A stretch of 35,494 bases of DNA from a virus, in the IMG/VR virus record IMGVR_UViG_3300022900_000038, positions 1 to 35,494 of that record; one strand, 5' to 3'. Positions 15,349 through 22,870 of this stretch are shown in pieces. The translations under genes and the position numbers were made by a program. The notes under the pieces were generated by a model. That model had not been told where the DNA came from and did not search any database. It worked only from the letters and a program-made list of their open reading frames with translations. How positions within the stretch are numbered: position 1 is the stretch's first letter; each line of letters starts with the position of its first letter.

Positions 15349-16512
15349 CTACGCGGCCTCAGTCCATGTTTCACTGGCAACCACTTGCTCCGTCCAATTT
15401 TCTGCTTCTTGGAAAGGTTCCAACCAACCTCTAATCTTAACATCAAAACCAGAATACAAGAACGATCCGCTGACAAGATCCGTATTCATCACTTTGGTTA
15501 TCGTCACATCAAACACAGCCAGCGAAAACGCGCCGCTATCGGCTGGCATTCTATTGCCGACCCTAAGCAGAACAGTATTGCCGGTTTGCGCAAACGATCC
15601 GCTCGCAAGGTCAACATTCATCGCCTTTTTGAATGGGATGACATTGCCAGTTGCCGCGAAAGATCCAGCATCAAGCTGGGTATTCATTGCAATGCTAAAT
15701 GACGCATCTTGCCCAGAATATGCAAACACGCCAGCCGGTGTAAATTCTGTTATATCTTCAGTTATAGATTGGCCGGTAACAAAGAATAATGCATGTGAGG
15801 CGTCAAACCTAATAGCCTTTTGCAGCGTTACAGCTTGCCCTGTAGACGCGAAAGAGCCAGATAGCACATCTACGCTTAGATTAAACGACATGGGCGCTGC
15901 ATGGCCCGTTAGAGCGAAGCTGCCAGCCTCTACAGCCTCAGATATATCCTCAGTAATATTCTGGCCGGTAGAAGCAAAAGATCCAGATGCCAGAGAGATG
16001 TTAAACTGCGCATTAACCGCAGCATCTTGGCCTGTGAGGGTAAAGCTTCCAGCGTCAACTACTTCACTGATTTTTTCAGTAATTTCTTGGCCGGTTAAAG
16101 CAAATGAGCCAGAGGCGGCTGTGATGTTAAGCTGCGCATTTACATCTGCATCCTGACCAGCAAGAGCAAACGACCCACTCGCCAAGGTTTCGTTTAATGC
16201 TTTTTGCAGCGTTACATCTTGGCCGGTAAGAGCGAATGATACGCTCTCAGCAATCAGACCAAAACCAAGCTCAAAGATGATAGTTTGACCTGAGACAGCG
16301 AAAGACCCCGCCGCCAGATCCACATTCATCGTTTTGCTAAACTCAGCCGCCCTGCCGTTTAGAACGTACTGACCATCTGGCACAAACTCAGTAATGAGTT
16401 TTGCTGCGCCCTGCCCACTAACCGCAAACGTACCGGCATTAACCTCAAAGATATAATCTTGAGTTCCGCTGCTTGCTATTGGCCCTGCGGCTAGTGGAGT
16501 AAAACCTAACAT
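15349..16512 (-). CDS. Repeat protein of 16 'GSFALTGQ' units, structural
   Basis: Residues 26 onward of this 387-residue protein consist of 16 tandem imperfect units of 20 or 22 residues, with consensus (A/S)GSFALTGQ followed by a hydrophobic/polar strand and ending in 'NxxLA'. Four units are the 20-residue form (as in SGSFALTGQEITEKISEVVD); the rest are 22. The regular strand-turn-strand pattern suggests a beta-solenoid or fibre shaft. It ends in an acidic, Trp-containing tail (PFQEAENWTEQ). It lies between fibre and oxygenase genes, so a virion fibre or adhesin role is inferred. The plus-strand frame open across it is a shadow. Confidence 0.8.
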   Translation of the reverse strand: MLGFTPLAAGPIASSGTQDYIFEVNAGTFAVSGQGAAKLITEFVPDGQYVLNGRAAEFSKTMNVDLAAGSFAVSGQTIIFELGFGLIAESVSFALTGQDVTLQKALNETLASGSFALAGQDADVNAQLNITAASGSFALTGQEITEKISEVVDAGSFTLTGQDAAVNAQFNISLASGSFASTGQNITEDISEAVEAGSFALTGHAAPMSFNLSVDVLSGSFASTGQAVTLQKAIRFDASHALFFVTGQSITEDITEFTPAGVFAYSGQDASFSIAMNTQLDAGSFAATGNVIPFKKAMNVDLASGSFAQTGNTVLLRVGNRMPADSGAFSLAVFDVTITKVMNTDLVSGSFLYSGFDVKIRGWLEPFQEAENWTEQVVASETWTEAA

Positions 16513-16515
16513 TCA

Positions 16516-17079
16516 CTAAACCCAGTTGCTTGCCAGTGTAATTCTTTCAGTCTTGTTTTTGCCAGCCCTGACTAAATGAGGAATATATGACCGAAACACA
16601 ATAAGCCTTCTTTCTAGTGGATCACTTCCAATAACGTCTCTGTTGTCTGGAAAGCCAAACATATCTTTGTATGGAGATTTAAACATAGTGCCAGAAGAAC
16701 CCTCTGGAGATTTTGCATAATATATACAGCTTAGGCGTGCCTCACTATGAATATGCTCCTCAACGAACTCTCCAGTTTTATTGAAATTAACCCACCCATT
16801 TGAATAGTTCATAGGCTCTGATCTCTCATGTTCAGCAGCATAAGAGTTTACAGCTTCCTGAACCTTGTTGTTGTAAAACCTAAACCTCTCATCTTGAAAA
16901 GGATCAAACCCAGTAAAGGTTGTGGTATTTGTCGCATCCCAACCTTCTGGGTTTTTACCTTTAAAGTCCGATCTCACTTCATCACAAAGAGAGCAAAGGG
17001 TTTTATTTTCTTCTTCCGTAAGAAGATTATCTGCGAACAAAAATGCACTGCCCAAAACACTCATCATCTGCATAGACAT
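16516..17079 (-). CDS. Putative 2OG-Fe(II) oxygenase
   Basis: From ATG 17079 (GGGG six bases upstream; an in-frame TTG at 17091 is less likely) the protein has 187 residues. It matches the 2OG-FeII_Oxy_5 type common in cyanophages and pelagiphages: W97 in NGWVNFNKTGEF, iron ligands H109 and H111 (EEHIHSEA, HxH rather than HxD), 'LSCIYYAKSPEGSSGTMF' and distal H168 (FRSYIPHLV) with R179 (TERI) for 2-oxoglutarate. The family uses 2-oxoglutarate and oxygen to hydroxylate an unknown substrate. Its place among tail-fibre genes hints at protein or glycan modification of fibres. Confidence 0.85.
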   Translation of the reverse strand: MSMQMMSVLGSAFLFADNLLTEEENKTLCSLCDEVRSDFKGKNPEGWDATNTTTFTGFDPFQDERFRFYNNKVQEAVNSYAAEHERSEPMNYSNGWVNFNKTGEFVEEHIHSEARLSCIYYAKSPEGSSGTMFKSPYKDMFGFPDNRDVIGSDPLERRLIVFRSYIPHLVRAGKNKTERITLASNWV

Positions 17080-17101
17080 AATTAACCCCAATAATCACGA
17101 A

Positions 17102-17569
17102 TTATATGTTTTGATAGTATATAAAATTCTGTCTAGTATCCGTGCTTGCCGCTGTAATAGAAGCGTTTGGCGCAAGATAGAAAAAACCGCTAGCTGGGCC
17201 AACCCATTGAGTTGTTCCACCGCCCTTATGGATCAAAGCACTAAGCCCCCCTGGGATACTACTATTAGTAAACCAACTGTTAGACCCAGTATACACAATT
17301 CCAGCCCTATTAGACTTACTTCCTGTGTAGTTATAAATCCCTATTACCCCTGTACTTCCAGCAGTAAAACCAGTGCCCTGTATGTTGCCACCACTAACGT
17401 ACAAGCTGTTGCCACCAGAAGGGGCATTTGTATACAACGTGTCAATTATAGAAAATCCCCCAATGCCAGCCGCTTCAATTGCGTTCTTTGTGGTGGTGTC
17501 AACGCTCGCAATATTCTGCAATTGCCTTGAGTTATTTACGACTGTTGTGCCGTTTATCTGTAAAGCCAT
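17102..17569 (-). CDS. Tail fibre-like protein
   Basis: This 155-residue protein starts MALQINGTTVVNNSRQLQNI, including 'IASVDTTT', an N-terminal attachment motif widespread in fibres of marine phages, and then has a Gly/Ser/Thr-rich beta region (GGNSLYVSGGNIQGTGF; GSTGVIGIYNYTG; GPASGFFYLAPNASIT). It ends with IYYQNI. It is short for a complete fibre and may be a tip, adaptor or truncated paralogue that works with the 909-residue fibre directly upstream. Receptor binding is inferred. Confidence 0.75.
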   Translation of the reverse strand: MALQINGTTVVNNSRQLQNIASVDTTTKNAIEAAGIGGFSIIDTLYTNAPSGGNSLYVSGGNIQGTGFTAGSTGVIGIYNYTGSKSNRAGIVYTGSNSWFTNSSIPGGLSALIHKGGGTTQWVGPASGFFYLAPNASITAASTDTRQNFIYYQNI

Positions 17570-17587
17570 CGTCGTGTCCTTTCACTA

Positions 17588-20317
17588 TTAGCTTTTCATG
17601 GATTGGATTTCAGCTTTCAGATCGTCAATCTGAGTTTGCTGCGTTTTGATTGCCTCAACCAGATGACCAATCAGGCCGACATAGTTGATAGATTTCATGC
17701 CAGTATCTTCATCGGTATTCACAACGTCTGGAATAATCGGCTCAACCTGTTGCGCTATGAAGCCTTGGCCCTGAGTGCCGGTATCGCGCCAATCAAATGT
17801 AACGCCCTCAAGCTGACAAATATCAGCGAGCGCATTATCAATTGGCTTGATGTTTTTCTTTAGCCGCTCATCAGATGTACTGTTTAGATCGCCAGAAACC
17901 AAAACATGCGGAGATGAGTTTTTAACTTCTAGCCGCTCTGACCCACCGACAACAACGCGCCACTGATCGGAAGCATGAAACTGCATGTATGTGTTGGTGT
18001 CGCCGTGATGAAATATCTGATCACATCCATAGATGTCATAGTTATTCATATCTAGGTGGCGAGCCATTTCCATATAAGTCGGCCCTGTGGTGAAGTTGGA
18101 TACACCATTGTGGTAGAGCGTAACCCCACCGTTTTCTTGCATTTGAACAGCCCAATCGCCGTTTTCATCATCATAAAAACCACTTGTTGAGCCATCGGTC
18201 ATAAATGACCAGCGGCCCTCGTTTGAGCTATTGCGAATTTGCAAGCCACCCCAAGTAGAAGTTGCTGATGTAATTTGCAGCAAATCAGCACGGTCTGTGC
18301 TTTCCCGTAGCTGAACCTCTGAACCAAGATGAACCTCTGTAACGTCAATCGTGCTATCAAGATTAAGGGTAACAGACCCGCTAGTGCCGCCACCGTTAAG
18401 GTTTGTACCAGCCGTTACGCCCGTTATATCACCTACGTTTGACGTATAACCAGCAGCAGCGTGATCGCCCCAGCCATAAGCAGTATTCCAATTGCTTACA
18501 TTCGCATCAGACGCACCAGTAATCGTGCCGCCAATAAAGTTTCCTGACCCGTTTATGCCTTTGGTAGTACCATCAACAAAGAAGCCACCATCTGACCTAA
18601 TATATCTTGGAGTATAAATGTTTTTGGCGGTCACTTGGTTAATACGCAGCCACGTTGTATCTTGGCAGCCAATCTCACCCATACGGGTTGTGCCGTTGTA
18701 AAACTGAATATGATCGCTGACGTTGTTATCAGCTTTGTAAATTCTAACCTCAGTATCACCGCCTGTGCCATCACCAACATCAAGCCGTGCATTTATTTGC
18801 AACTCGCCCGTCATAGTGTCGCCAGTGACATTTACAAAGCGGCTGTCTGCTTCGCTCTCAGTGTAATAGCGCCCATCTAAATTGACTGACGCTAAACCCG
18901 TAACATGCCCAAAGCCATCTAGCGTAACGTCTTGAATGACTGTGCCACTACTGTTGTTTACAGAGGCTTGCGTTGATGTATCAGAGTGTGAAATTGTGCG
19001 GTTTGAACTAAGCGCCCCGCCACCCGTTAAACCGCTACCAGCCGTAATAGATGTTGAAACATTAAAAGACAGATCAAAGGGATCGCCATCTGAACCTGTG
19101 CTGGTATCAGTCCAGTTAATATTGATCCCGCCAGCCTCAACAAATTTCCACTCTTTGCCCTGAGAGATTGTAACTTCTGTGCCATCACCATCCTCAACGA
19201 CAAAAGTAGTCAATTGATTGGTATTGGTATTCGTAACGGTTTCTGTGGCGCTATTTATTCCAGTAACATGACCATACCCATCTAACGTAATGTCTTGGAT
19301 ATAGGTGCGGCCCGAATTGTTTACAGAACCTTGGCTAGACGTATCTGAGTGATTAAAGGTGATCGTTTCATTTGACGATTGATCGGTTGTAAAATTACCG
19401 CCACCAGTTAGCGCACCCCCCGCACTCAAAGTGATCGTGGCATTGTTTGGGATCGTGTTTGTATTGACCACCGTTTCAGTAGCCGTTGCCAGCCCCGTAA
19501 CATGCCCGTAGGTGTCCAAGGTTATATCTTGGATGTAAGTACGCCCAGAGCCGTTTACTGACGCCTGTGAGGACGTATCCGCGTGGCTGATGGTAACGTC
19601 ACCAGTGCCGCCACCAGTTAGCCCACCACCCGCTGTGATCGTCTGATCGTTCTTTGCGTTAGCCTCAATGCCGTTCAGCTTTGTATGGTCTGCATCGGTG
19701 AAAACATTACTGTCTGTTGCCGCTTCTACCGCCGCTCTAATTTCAGCATTGGTTTGATCGCCAGTTGCGCCAGCTTCTATCCCGTTTAATTTGCTGTGAT
19801 CGGCATCAGTGAAAACATTACTATCAGATGCGCTTTCTACTAATGATCTTATTTCTGCGGCTGTTTGATCTGCCGTTGCACCGCTTTCAATGCCATCTAG
19901 CTTGCTGCCATCACTTGCAACATTGCGGCCATCAACGGTTCCAGAAACAGCCAAATTGCCGGTAACACTTGCGCCCGTAGACGAAACCGTAACCTTGTCA
20001 GATCCACCGTGCTGAAGCCTGTTTAGATCATCAGCGACAGCCGTAATAGAAACGGTTGCCTGACCGGCTAAAGTGATCGCGTTATTGCTGTTACTACTTT
20101 CTGTCGGGGATCTGGTTAGTGATGTGCCGGTACTGCTATATGTGCCTGTGCCAATCTCAAAATTCGCACCTTCCTCAATAACGTATTGGACAACATCACC
20201 ATTTGAAACACCCGCCGCTGCGAATGTTTGAAACCCATTGGACGCGGAACCCAAAGTGACAGTTCCGCTTCCAGTAGTGGCGGTTGTCATCTTGGCCCTG
20301 TTAAACAATTTAGCCAT
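17588..20317 (-). CDS. Long tail fibre with C-terminal S74 chaperone
   Basis: This 909-residue fibre has an N-terminal domain starting MAKLFNRAKMTTATTGSG. Three tandem 'SKL(D/N)GIE.(G/N)A..DQT.AEIR' repeats (about 135-225) and three 'TYIQDITLD.YGHVTG' repeats (about 245-480) form the shaft. At residues 815-909 lies a Peptidase_S74 intramolecular chaperone, seen in SDERLKKNIKPIDN, 'TFDWRDTG', 'GFIAQQVEPIIPDVV' and a coiled coil (VEAIKTQQTQIDDLKAEI). Ser815 and Lys820 fit the dyad that cleaves the chaperone off after trimer folding. It would bind the host receptor and is the largest gene here. Confidence 0.9.
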   Translation of the reverse strand: MAKLFNRAKMTTATTGSGTVTLGSASNGFQTFAAAGVSNGDVVQYVIEEGANFEIGTGTYSSTGTSLTRSPTESSNSNNAITLAGQATVSITAVADDLNRLQHGGSDKVTVSSTGASVTGNLAVSGTVDGRNVASDGSKLDGIESGATADQTAAEIRSLVESASDSNVFTDADHSKLNGIEAGATGDQTNAEIRAAVEAATDSNVFTDADHTKLNGIEANAKNDQTITAGGGLTGGGTGDVTISHADTSSQASVNGSGRTYIQDITLDTYGHVTGLATATETVVNTNTIPNNATITLSAGGALTGGGNFTTDQSSNETITFNHSDTSSQGSVNNSGRTYIQDITLDGYGHVTGINSATETVTNTNTNQLTTFVVEDGDGTEVTISQGKEWKFVEAGGININWTDTSTGSDGDPFDLSFNVSTSITAGSGLTGGGALSSNRTISHSDTSTQASVNNSSGTVIQDVTLDGFGHVTGLASVNLDGRYYTESEADSRFVNVTGDTMTGELQINARLDVGDGTGGDTEVRIYKADNNVSDHIQFYNGTTRMGEIGCQDTTWLRINQVTAKNIYTPRYIRSDGGFFVDGTTKGINGSGNFIGGTITGASDANVSNWNTAYGWGDHAAAGYTSNVGDITGVTAGTNLNGGGTSGSVTLNLDSTIDVTEVHLGSEVQLRESTDRADLLQITSATSTWGGLQIRNSSNEGRWSFMTDGSTSGFYDDENGDWAVQMQENGGVTLYHNGVSNFTTGPTYMEMARHLDMNNYDIYGCDQIFHHGDTNTYMQFHASDQWRVVVGGSERLEVKNSSPHVLVSGDLNSTSDERLKKNIKPIDNALADICQLEGVTFDWRDTGTQGQGFIAQQVEPIIPDVVNTDEDTGMKSINYVGLIGHLVEAIKTQQTQIDDLKAEIQSMKS

Positions 20318-20331
20318 GATGAGTTACCTTT

Positions 20332-20763
20332 TTATGTAAGTGTCAGAATGCCGTTTGTGCCGATATCAACGGTAAACGTATCACCATCATTCAACACTAA
20401 GCTGGCTCCATAATCATAGTACCCAATGATCGGATCTGCCGGTGATGTAGGCGTATCATTATATACAACAATATATCTAAATGCCGCTACAGTGCCGCCT
20501 GATGCTGTCAGTGTCAAATCATCTGCACTTAACTTATATGTGCCAGATGTTTGTGTGCTGGTGACATTAGCCAACGTGCGAGATGACAGGTTTGTGTATG
20601 AAATTTCGGTGATGTTTGCCAAAACACCATTGCCATCAGAAACAACATTTGTGCCTGATGTTGGATCGGTATTTGACAAAGCTACCTTTAAAGTGTCGCT
20701 GTCAAGATCCATAGCGTTTGCCAAATTTACAACAAAGTCATTGACCTTTGTAAAGCTTGCCAT
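20332..20763 (-). CDS. Small beta-rich virion protein
   Basis: This 143-residue protein begins with a helix (TKVNDFVVNLANAMDLDSDTL) and 'KVALSNTDPTS', followed by a regular beta-rich domain (ANITEISYTNLSSRTLANV, FRYIVVYNDTPTSPADPI, DGDTFTVDIGTNGILTL). I know this pattern ('f.kfndFv..la....dl..dtlkvaLsnt') from small structural proteins of marine phages that lie just before fibre genes. A collar or tail-surface role is likely but unproven. Its start comes two bases after the upstream adaptor stop. Confidence 0.75.
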   Translation of the reverse strand: MASFTKVNDFVVNLANAMDLDSDTLKVALSNTDPTSGTNVVSDGNGVLANITEISYTNLSSRTLANVTSTQTSGTYKLSADDLTLTASGGTVAAFRYIVVYNDTPTSPADPIIGYYDYGASLVLNDGDTFTVDIGTNGILTLT

Positions 20764-20765
20764 GT

Positions 20766-21386
20766 TTAGTAACTCCTAATTTGAATACGCCGACCCGCGC
20801 CAGCAGTCTTTGCCTTTTCGCTCTCAGCATTTATACCATCTATTGCGCTTTGATACAATGAAGTCCAAACGGCCAACCTTCCATCATCACCCAAAAATGG
20901 CGCTGTCTGCATCAATGCTCCGAACAGGTATGCGTCTTGATGCTTTTCCAGAACCCAATTTGATGTGTTGCTGTCACTAAGAGCAGGAATATCTGAATAA
21001 TAAACCATCTCAAAAGTGTAATCTGCATCGGGTTTCGGGAAAACTTCTATCGTACCGTCTACGATAGCATAATACTTTGGCTTAGAGGTTACGTCATTGG
21101 ATCTTTCACGGCGTTCCGCTAACTCTCCAATGCCAATCAATTCTAAACGCAATGGATCTGAACCCGTCAGCATTGTTCTAACAGGCTCTAAAAAATCACT
21201 AGGTAAGGCTGTGTATTGCGTATCTAATAATGCCGTGCTGCGGCGCTCCATACGCCAGTGACGCACTTTGCGCTGCATATCTGCTTCTGCCAAGGCAATG
21301 AATGTATCTAATGACTGCGCAATATCTTGCTTATTTGCGTAAGCTAAGATTGCATCTTGCAACGTGGCATAAGATGTAATTGCCAT
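20766..21386 (-). CDS. Head-tail adaptor, SU10-type, copy 2
   Basis: This 206-residue protein begins MAITSYATLQDAILAYANKQ and then 'DTFIALAEADMQRKVR', the N-terminus of SU10-type adaptor proteins that ring the portal and receive the tail. The central part has 'YTALPSDFLEPVRTM', 'KPKYYAIVDGTIEVFPKP' and 'YYSDIPALSDSNTSNWVL', followed by helical 'YLFGALMQTAPFLGDD'. It is clearly paralogous to the adjacent 21396-22067 gene, sharing 'LSDSNT-NW', the YAIV segment and the 'APFL-DD' motif. The C-terminus is basic (GRRIQIRSY). It probably forms one layer of the neck. Confidence 0.8.
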   Translation of the reverse strand: MAITSYATLQDAILAYANKQDIAQSLDTFIALAEADMQRKVRHWRMERRSTALLDTQYTALPSDFLEPVRTMLTGSDPLRLELIGIGELAERRERSNDVTSKPKYYAIVDGTIEVFPKPDADYTFEMVYYSDIPALSDSNTSNWVLEKHQDAYLFGALMQTAPFLGDDGRLAVWTSLYQSAIDGINAESEKAKTAGAGRRIQIRSY

Positions 21387-21395
21387 TTAAAAGCC

Positions 21396-22067
21396 TTACC
21401 CCGCAACAGATGCCAGAGCCGATTGCTGCGCAGCCGCAACATCAGTAGGCGCTGACAAAGAAAATCCTGCCATCTTCATATCATCTAAAGCAAGAGTTTG
21501 CTGAGAACGTACCGCTGACATCACTTGCTGGCTCACTGTATTGTTAAATACAGCATAGCGGGCATCATCCATCAAAAATGGCGTTGCATGAAGCAAGCTG
21601 GTGTAAAGGTAAATATGCGGGCTATCTGTCAGCAGCCAGTTTGTTGTATTGCTATCAGACAAAACTGGCAGTCTTTGATAGTAATCTAAATCCAAAGATC
21701 CAGATGCCGGTGTAGGAGTGACCACTATATCACGGCCAACAATAGCGTAAAATCTAGGGTTTGCAGCATTTCTTGTGCGCGTTCTTCGCAACATTGTAAG
21801 CTGCTGCGGCGTAATTTGCTCTAAAGGCTCATCCTCAGATGACGCCACCTGCGCGTAGACAATCTCTAAAGCATCGGCTGGCAATGTGGCGCGGCCACTT
21901 GTAATTGCTATAGACGTTGATTGCGTGACCATATCAGCAGAACGCAAAACATCATTCAACGTGCTTTCAGCTAACCGAATAAAATCAGGTATCTTTTGGT
22001 CAAGATCGGCGCGGTTCAGCCAATCGCCAATTGCAGTTTGTAACTCTGCGTAAGTTGTGATCGCCAT
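21396..22067 (-). CDS. Head-tail adaptor, SU10-type, copy 1
   Basis: This 223-residue protein has the classic family start MAITTYAELQTAIGDWLNRA followed by 'IPDFIRLAESTLNDVLR', then 'ATLPADALEIVYAQV', 'NPRFYAIVGRDIVVTP', 'YYQRLPVLSDSNTTNWLL' and 'YLYTSLLHATPFLMDDARY'. The C-terminal 40 residues are Ala/Gln-rich. It is the first of a tandem pair (copy 2 ends 9 bases downstream) and would attach to the portal ring. In the usual order such adaptors follow the capsid; here they precede the fibres and lie far from the portal gene. Confidence 0.85.
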   Translation of the reverse strand: MAITTYAELQTAIGDWLNRADLDQKIPDFIRLAESTLNDVLRSADMVTQSTSIAITSGRATLPADALEIVYAQVASSEDEPLEQITPQQLTMLRRTRTRNAANPRFYAIVGRDIVVTPTPASGSLDLDYYQRLPVLSDSNTTNWLLTDSPHIYLYTSLLHATPFLMDDARYAVFNNTVSQQVMSAVRSQQTLALDDMKMAGFSLSAPTDVAAAQQSALASVAG

Positions 22068-22121
22068 GTAAATCTCCTAAGATTGGCTTACTTTTATCAT
22101 ACTTTGGCTGAGAACCCAAGG

Positions 22122-22295
22122 TTAAACGCTTTTTGCGTAATATGCGTTTTCTTCTCGCTCAACAACTTTTACTAAATAACGCTTCTGCATTGTGCCGGTA
22201 GGTTTTTCCTTCACTACCTCAACGCTTCTATAAAATGGATCACTGCGCATTAAACCCAGCCCCATATCATCAACTTCTATTTCATATTCTGTCAT
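22122..22295 (-). CDS. 57-residue protein, unknown
   Basis: The short frame encodes MTEYEIEVDDMGLGLMRSDP and then FYRSVEVVKEKPTGTMQKRY, LVKVVEREENAYYAKSV. It is supported by a four-base ATGA overlap with the upstream gene's stop and a GAGAG site before the ATG. The second half looks like a small beta-hairpin (KRYLVKVVEREENAYYA). I do not recognise it. Its place between the unknown gene block and the adaptors suggests a minor virion or assembly role. Confidence 0.65.
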   Translation of the reverse strand: MTEYEIEVDDMGLGLMRSDPFYRSVEVVKEKPTGTMQKRYLVKVVEREENAYYAKSV

Positions 22296-22870
22296 TTTTT
22301 TATGCTCTCTAGGTATTCTACCAATGACATCATTTCTTGCCCTAACGGTTGAACCTCTTGCGGGATCACTTCGTTGAATTGAGTATAGACATCTGGCCTG
22401 TATTTTCTATTGCTAAGGCCCAAATATTTAGCTTCTTTTGCTAAACTCATTGCCCTGCCTTGCACCATTAGATTTACTTCATACGGTGTAAATTTCTTGT
22501 CAAACTCTGCCAACCTGTCCATTACTTCTTCACGCGCTAAAGGCATAAACCTTTTAACATCTTCAGAAACATCGTAGAAGGCTTCTTCATCAGCAGTTGT
22601 TTTGTGGATAACTTCACCCAAACCACTTTCGGGCGTATAATTAGATGTTCCAAAATAGGATTGTGGCGGGTAAGGGTCATAAATTACTTCTGGCACTTCA
22701 CCGTACTTAGATAACCGCGTTCCATAAGCTAACTCACGCTCCATGCCGCGAATATTAGGGTTAGTTAAATGCTGCAATGGATCAATAACTGGCCGCACCT
22801 CATCAGAATAATGAAATAAATCAAGCAAGCCTTTTGCTAACTGTGAAGCTTGCCGTAAACCCTTCCGCAT
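22292..22870 (-). CDS. Unknown protein in block between terL and adaptors
   Basis: From ATG 22870, which overlaps the upstream stop by one base (TAATG), the protein has 192 residues. The first 20 residues are basic and amphipathic (MRKGLRQASQLAKGLLDLF). The rest is mixed and soluble, with a Pro/Tyr-rich middle (EVIYDPYPPQSYFGTSNYTP) and a charged helical end. The in-frame start four codons earlier would overlap the upstream gene more. I recognise no family. Coupling to the 22870-24147 gene suggests that the two act together. Confidence 0.7.
   Translation of the reverse strand: MRKGLRQASQLAKGLLDLFHYSDEVRPVIDPLQHLTNPNIRGMERELAYGTRLSKYGEVPEVIYDPYPPQSYFGTSNYTPESGLGEVIHKTTADEEAFYDVSEDVKRFMPLAREEVMDRLAEFDKKFTPYEVNLMVQGRAMSLAKEAKYLGLSNRKYRPDVYTQFNEVIPQEVQPLGQEMMSLVEYLESIKK

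Noticed and set aside
15296-16156. Long plus-strand open frame (286 codons) opposite the repeat gene
   Set aside because: It runs antisense through the in-frame 66-base repeats, which lack stops in that frame too. It has no ribosome-binding site, and its product is a low-complexity Ser/Ala/Pro repeat of the shadow type.
15349-16512. Possible CRISPR-like array because of regular DNA repeats
   Set aside because: Repeats are contiguous, imperfect and exactly in coding frame, without unique spacers. They are protein repeats.
20426-20779. Plus-strand open frame of 117 codons opposite the small virion protein
   Set aside because: It is antisense to a supported gene and crosses into the adaptor gene's end, with no ribosome-binding site.
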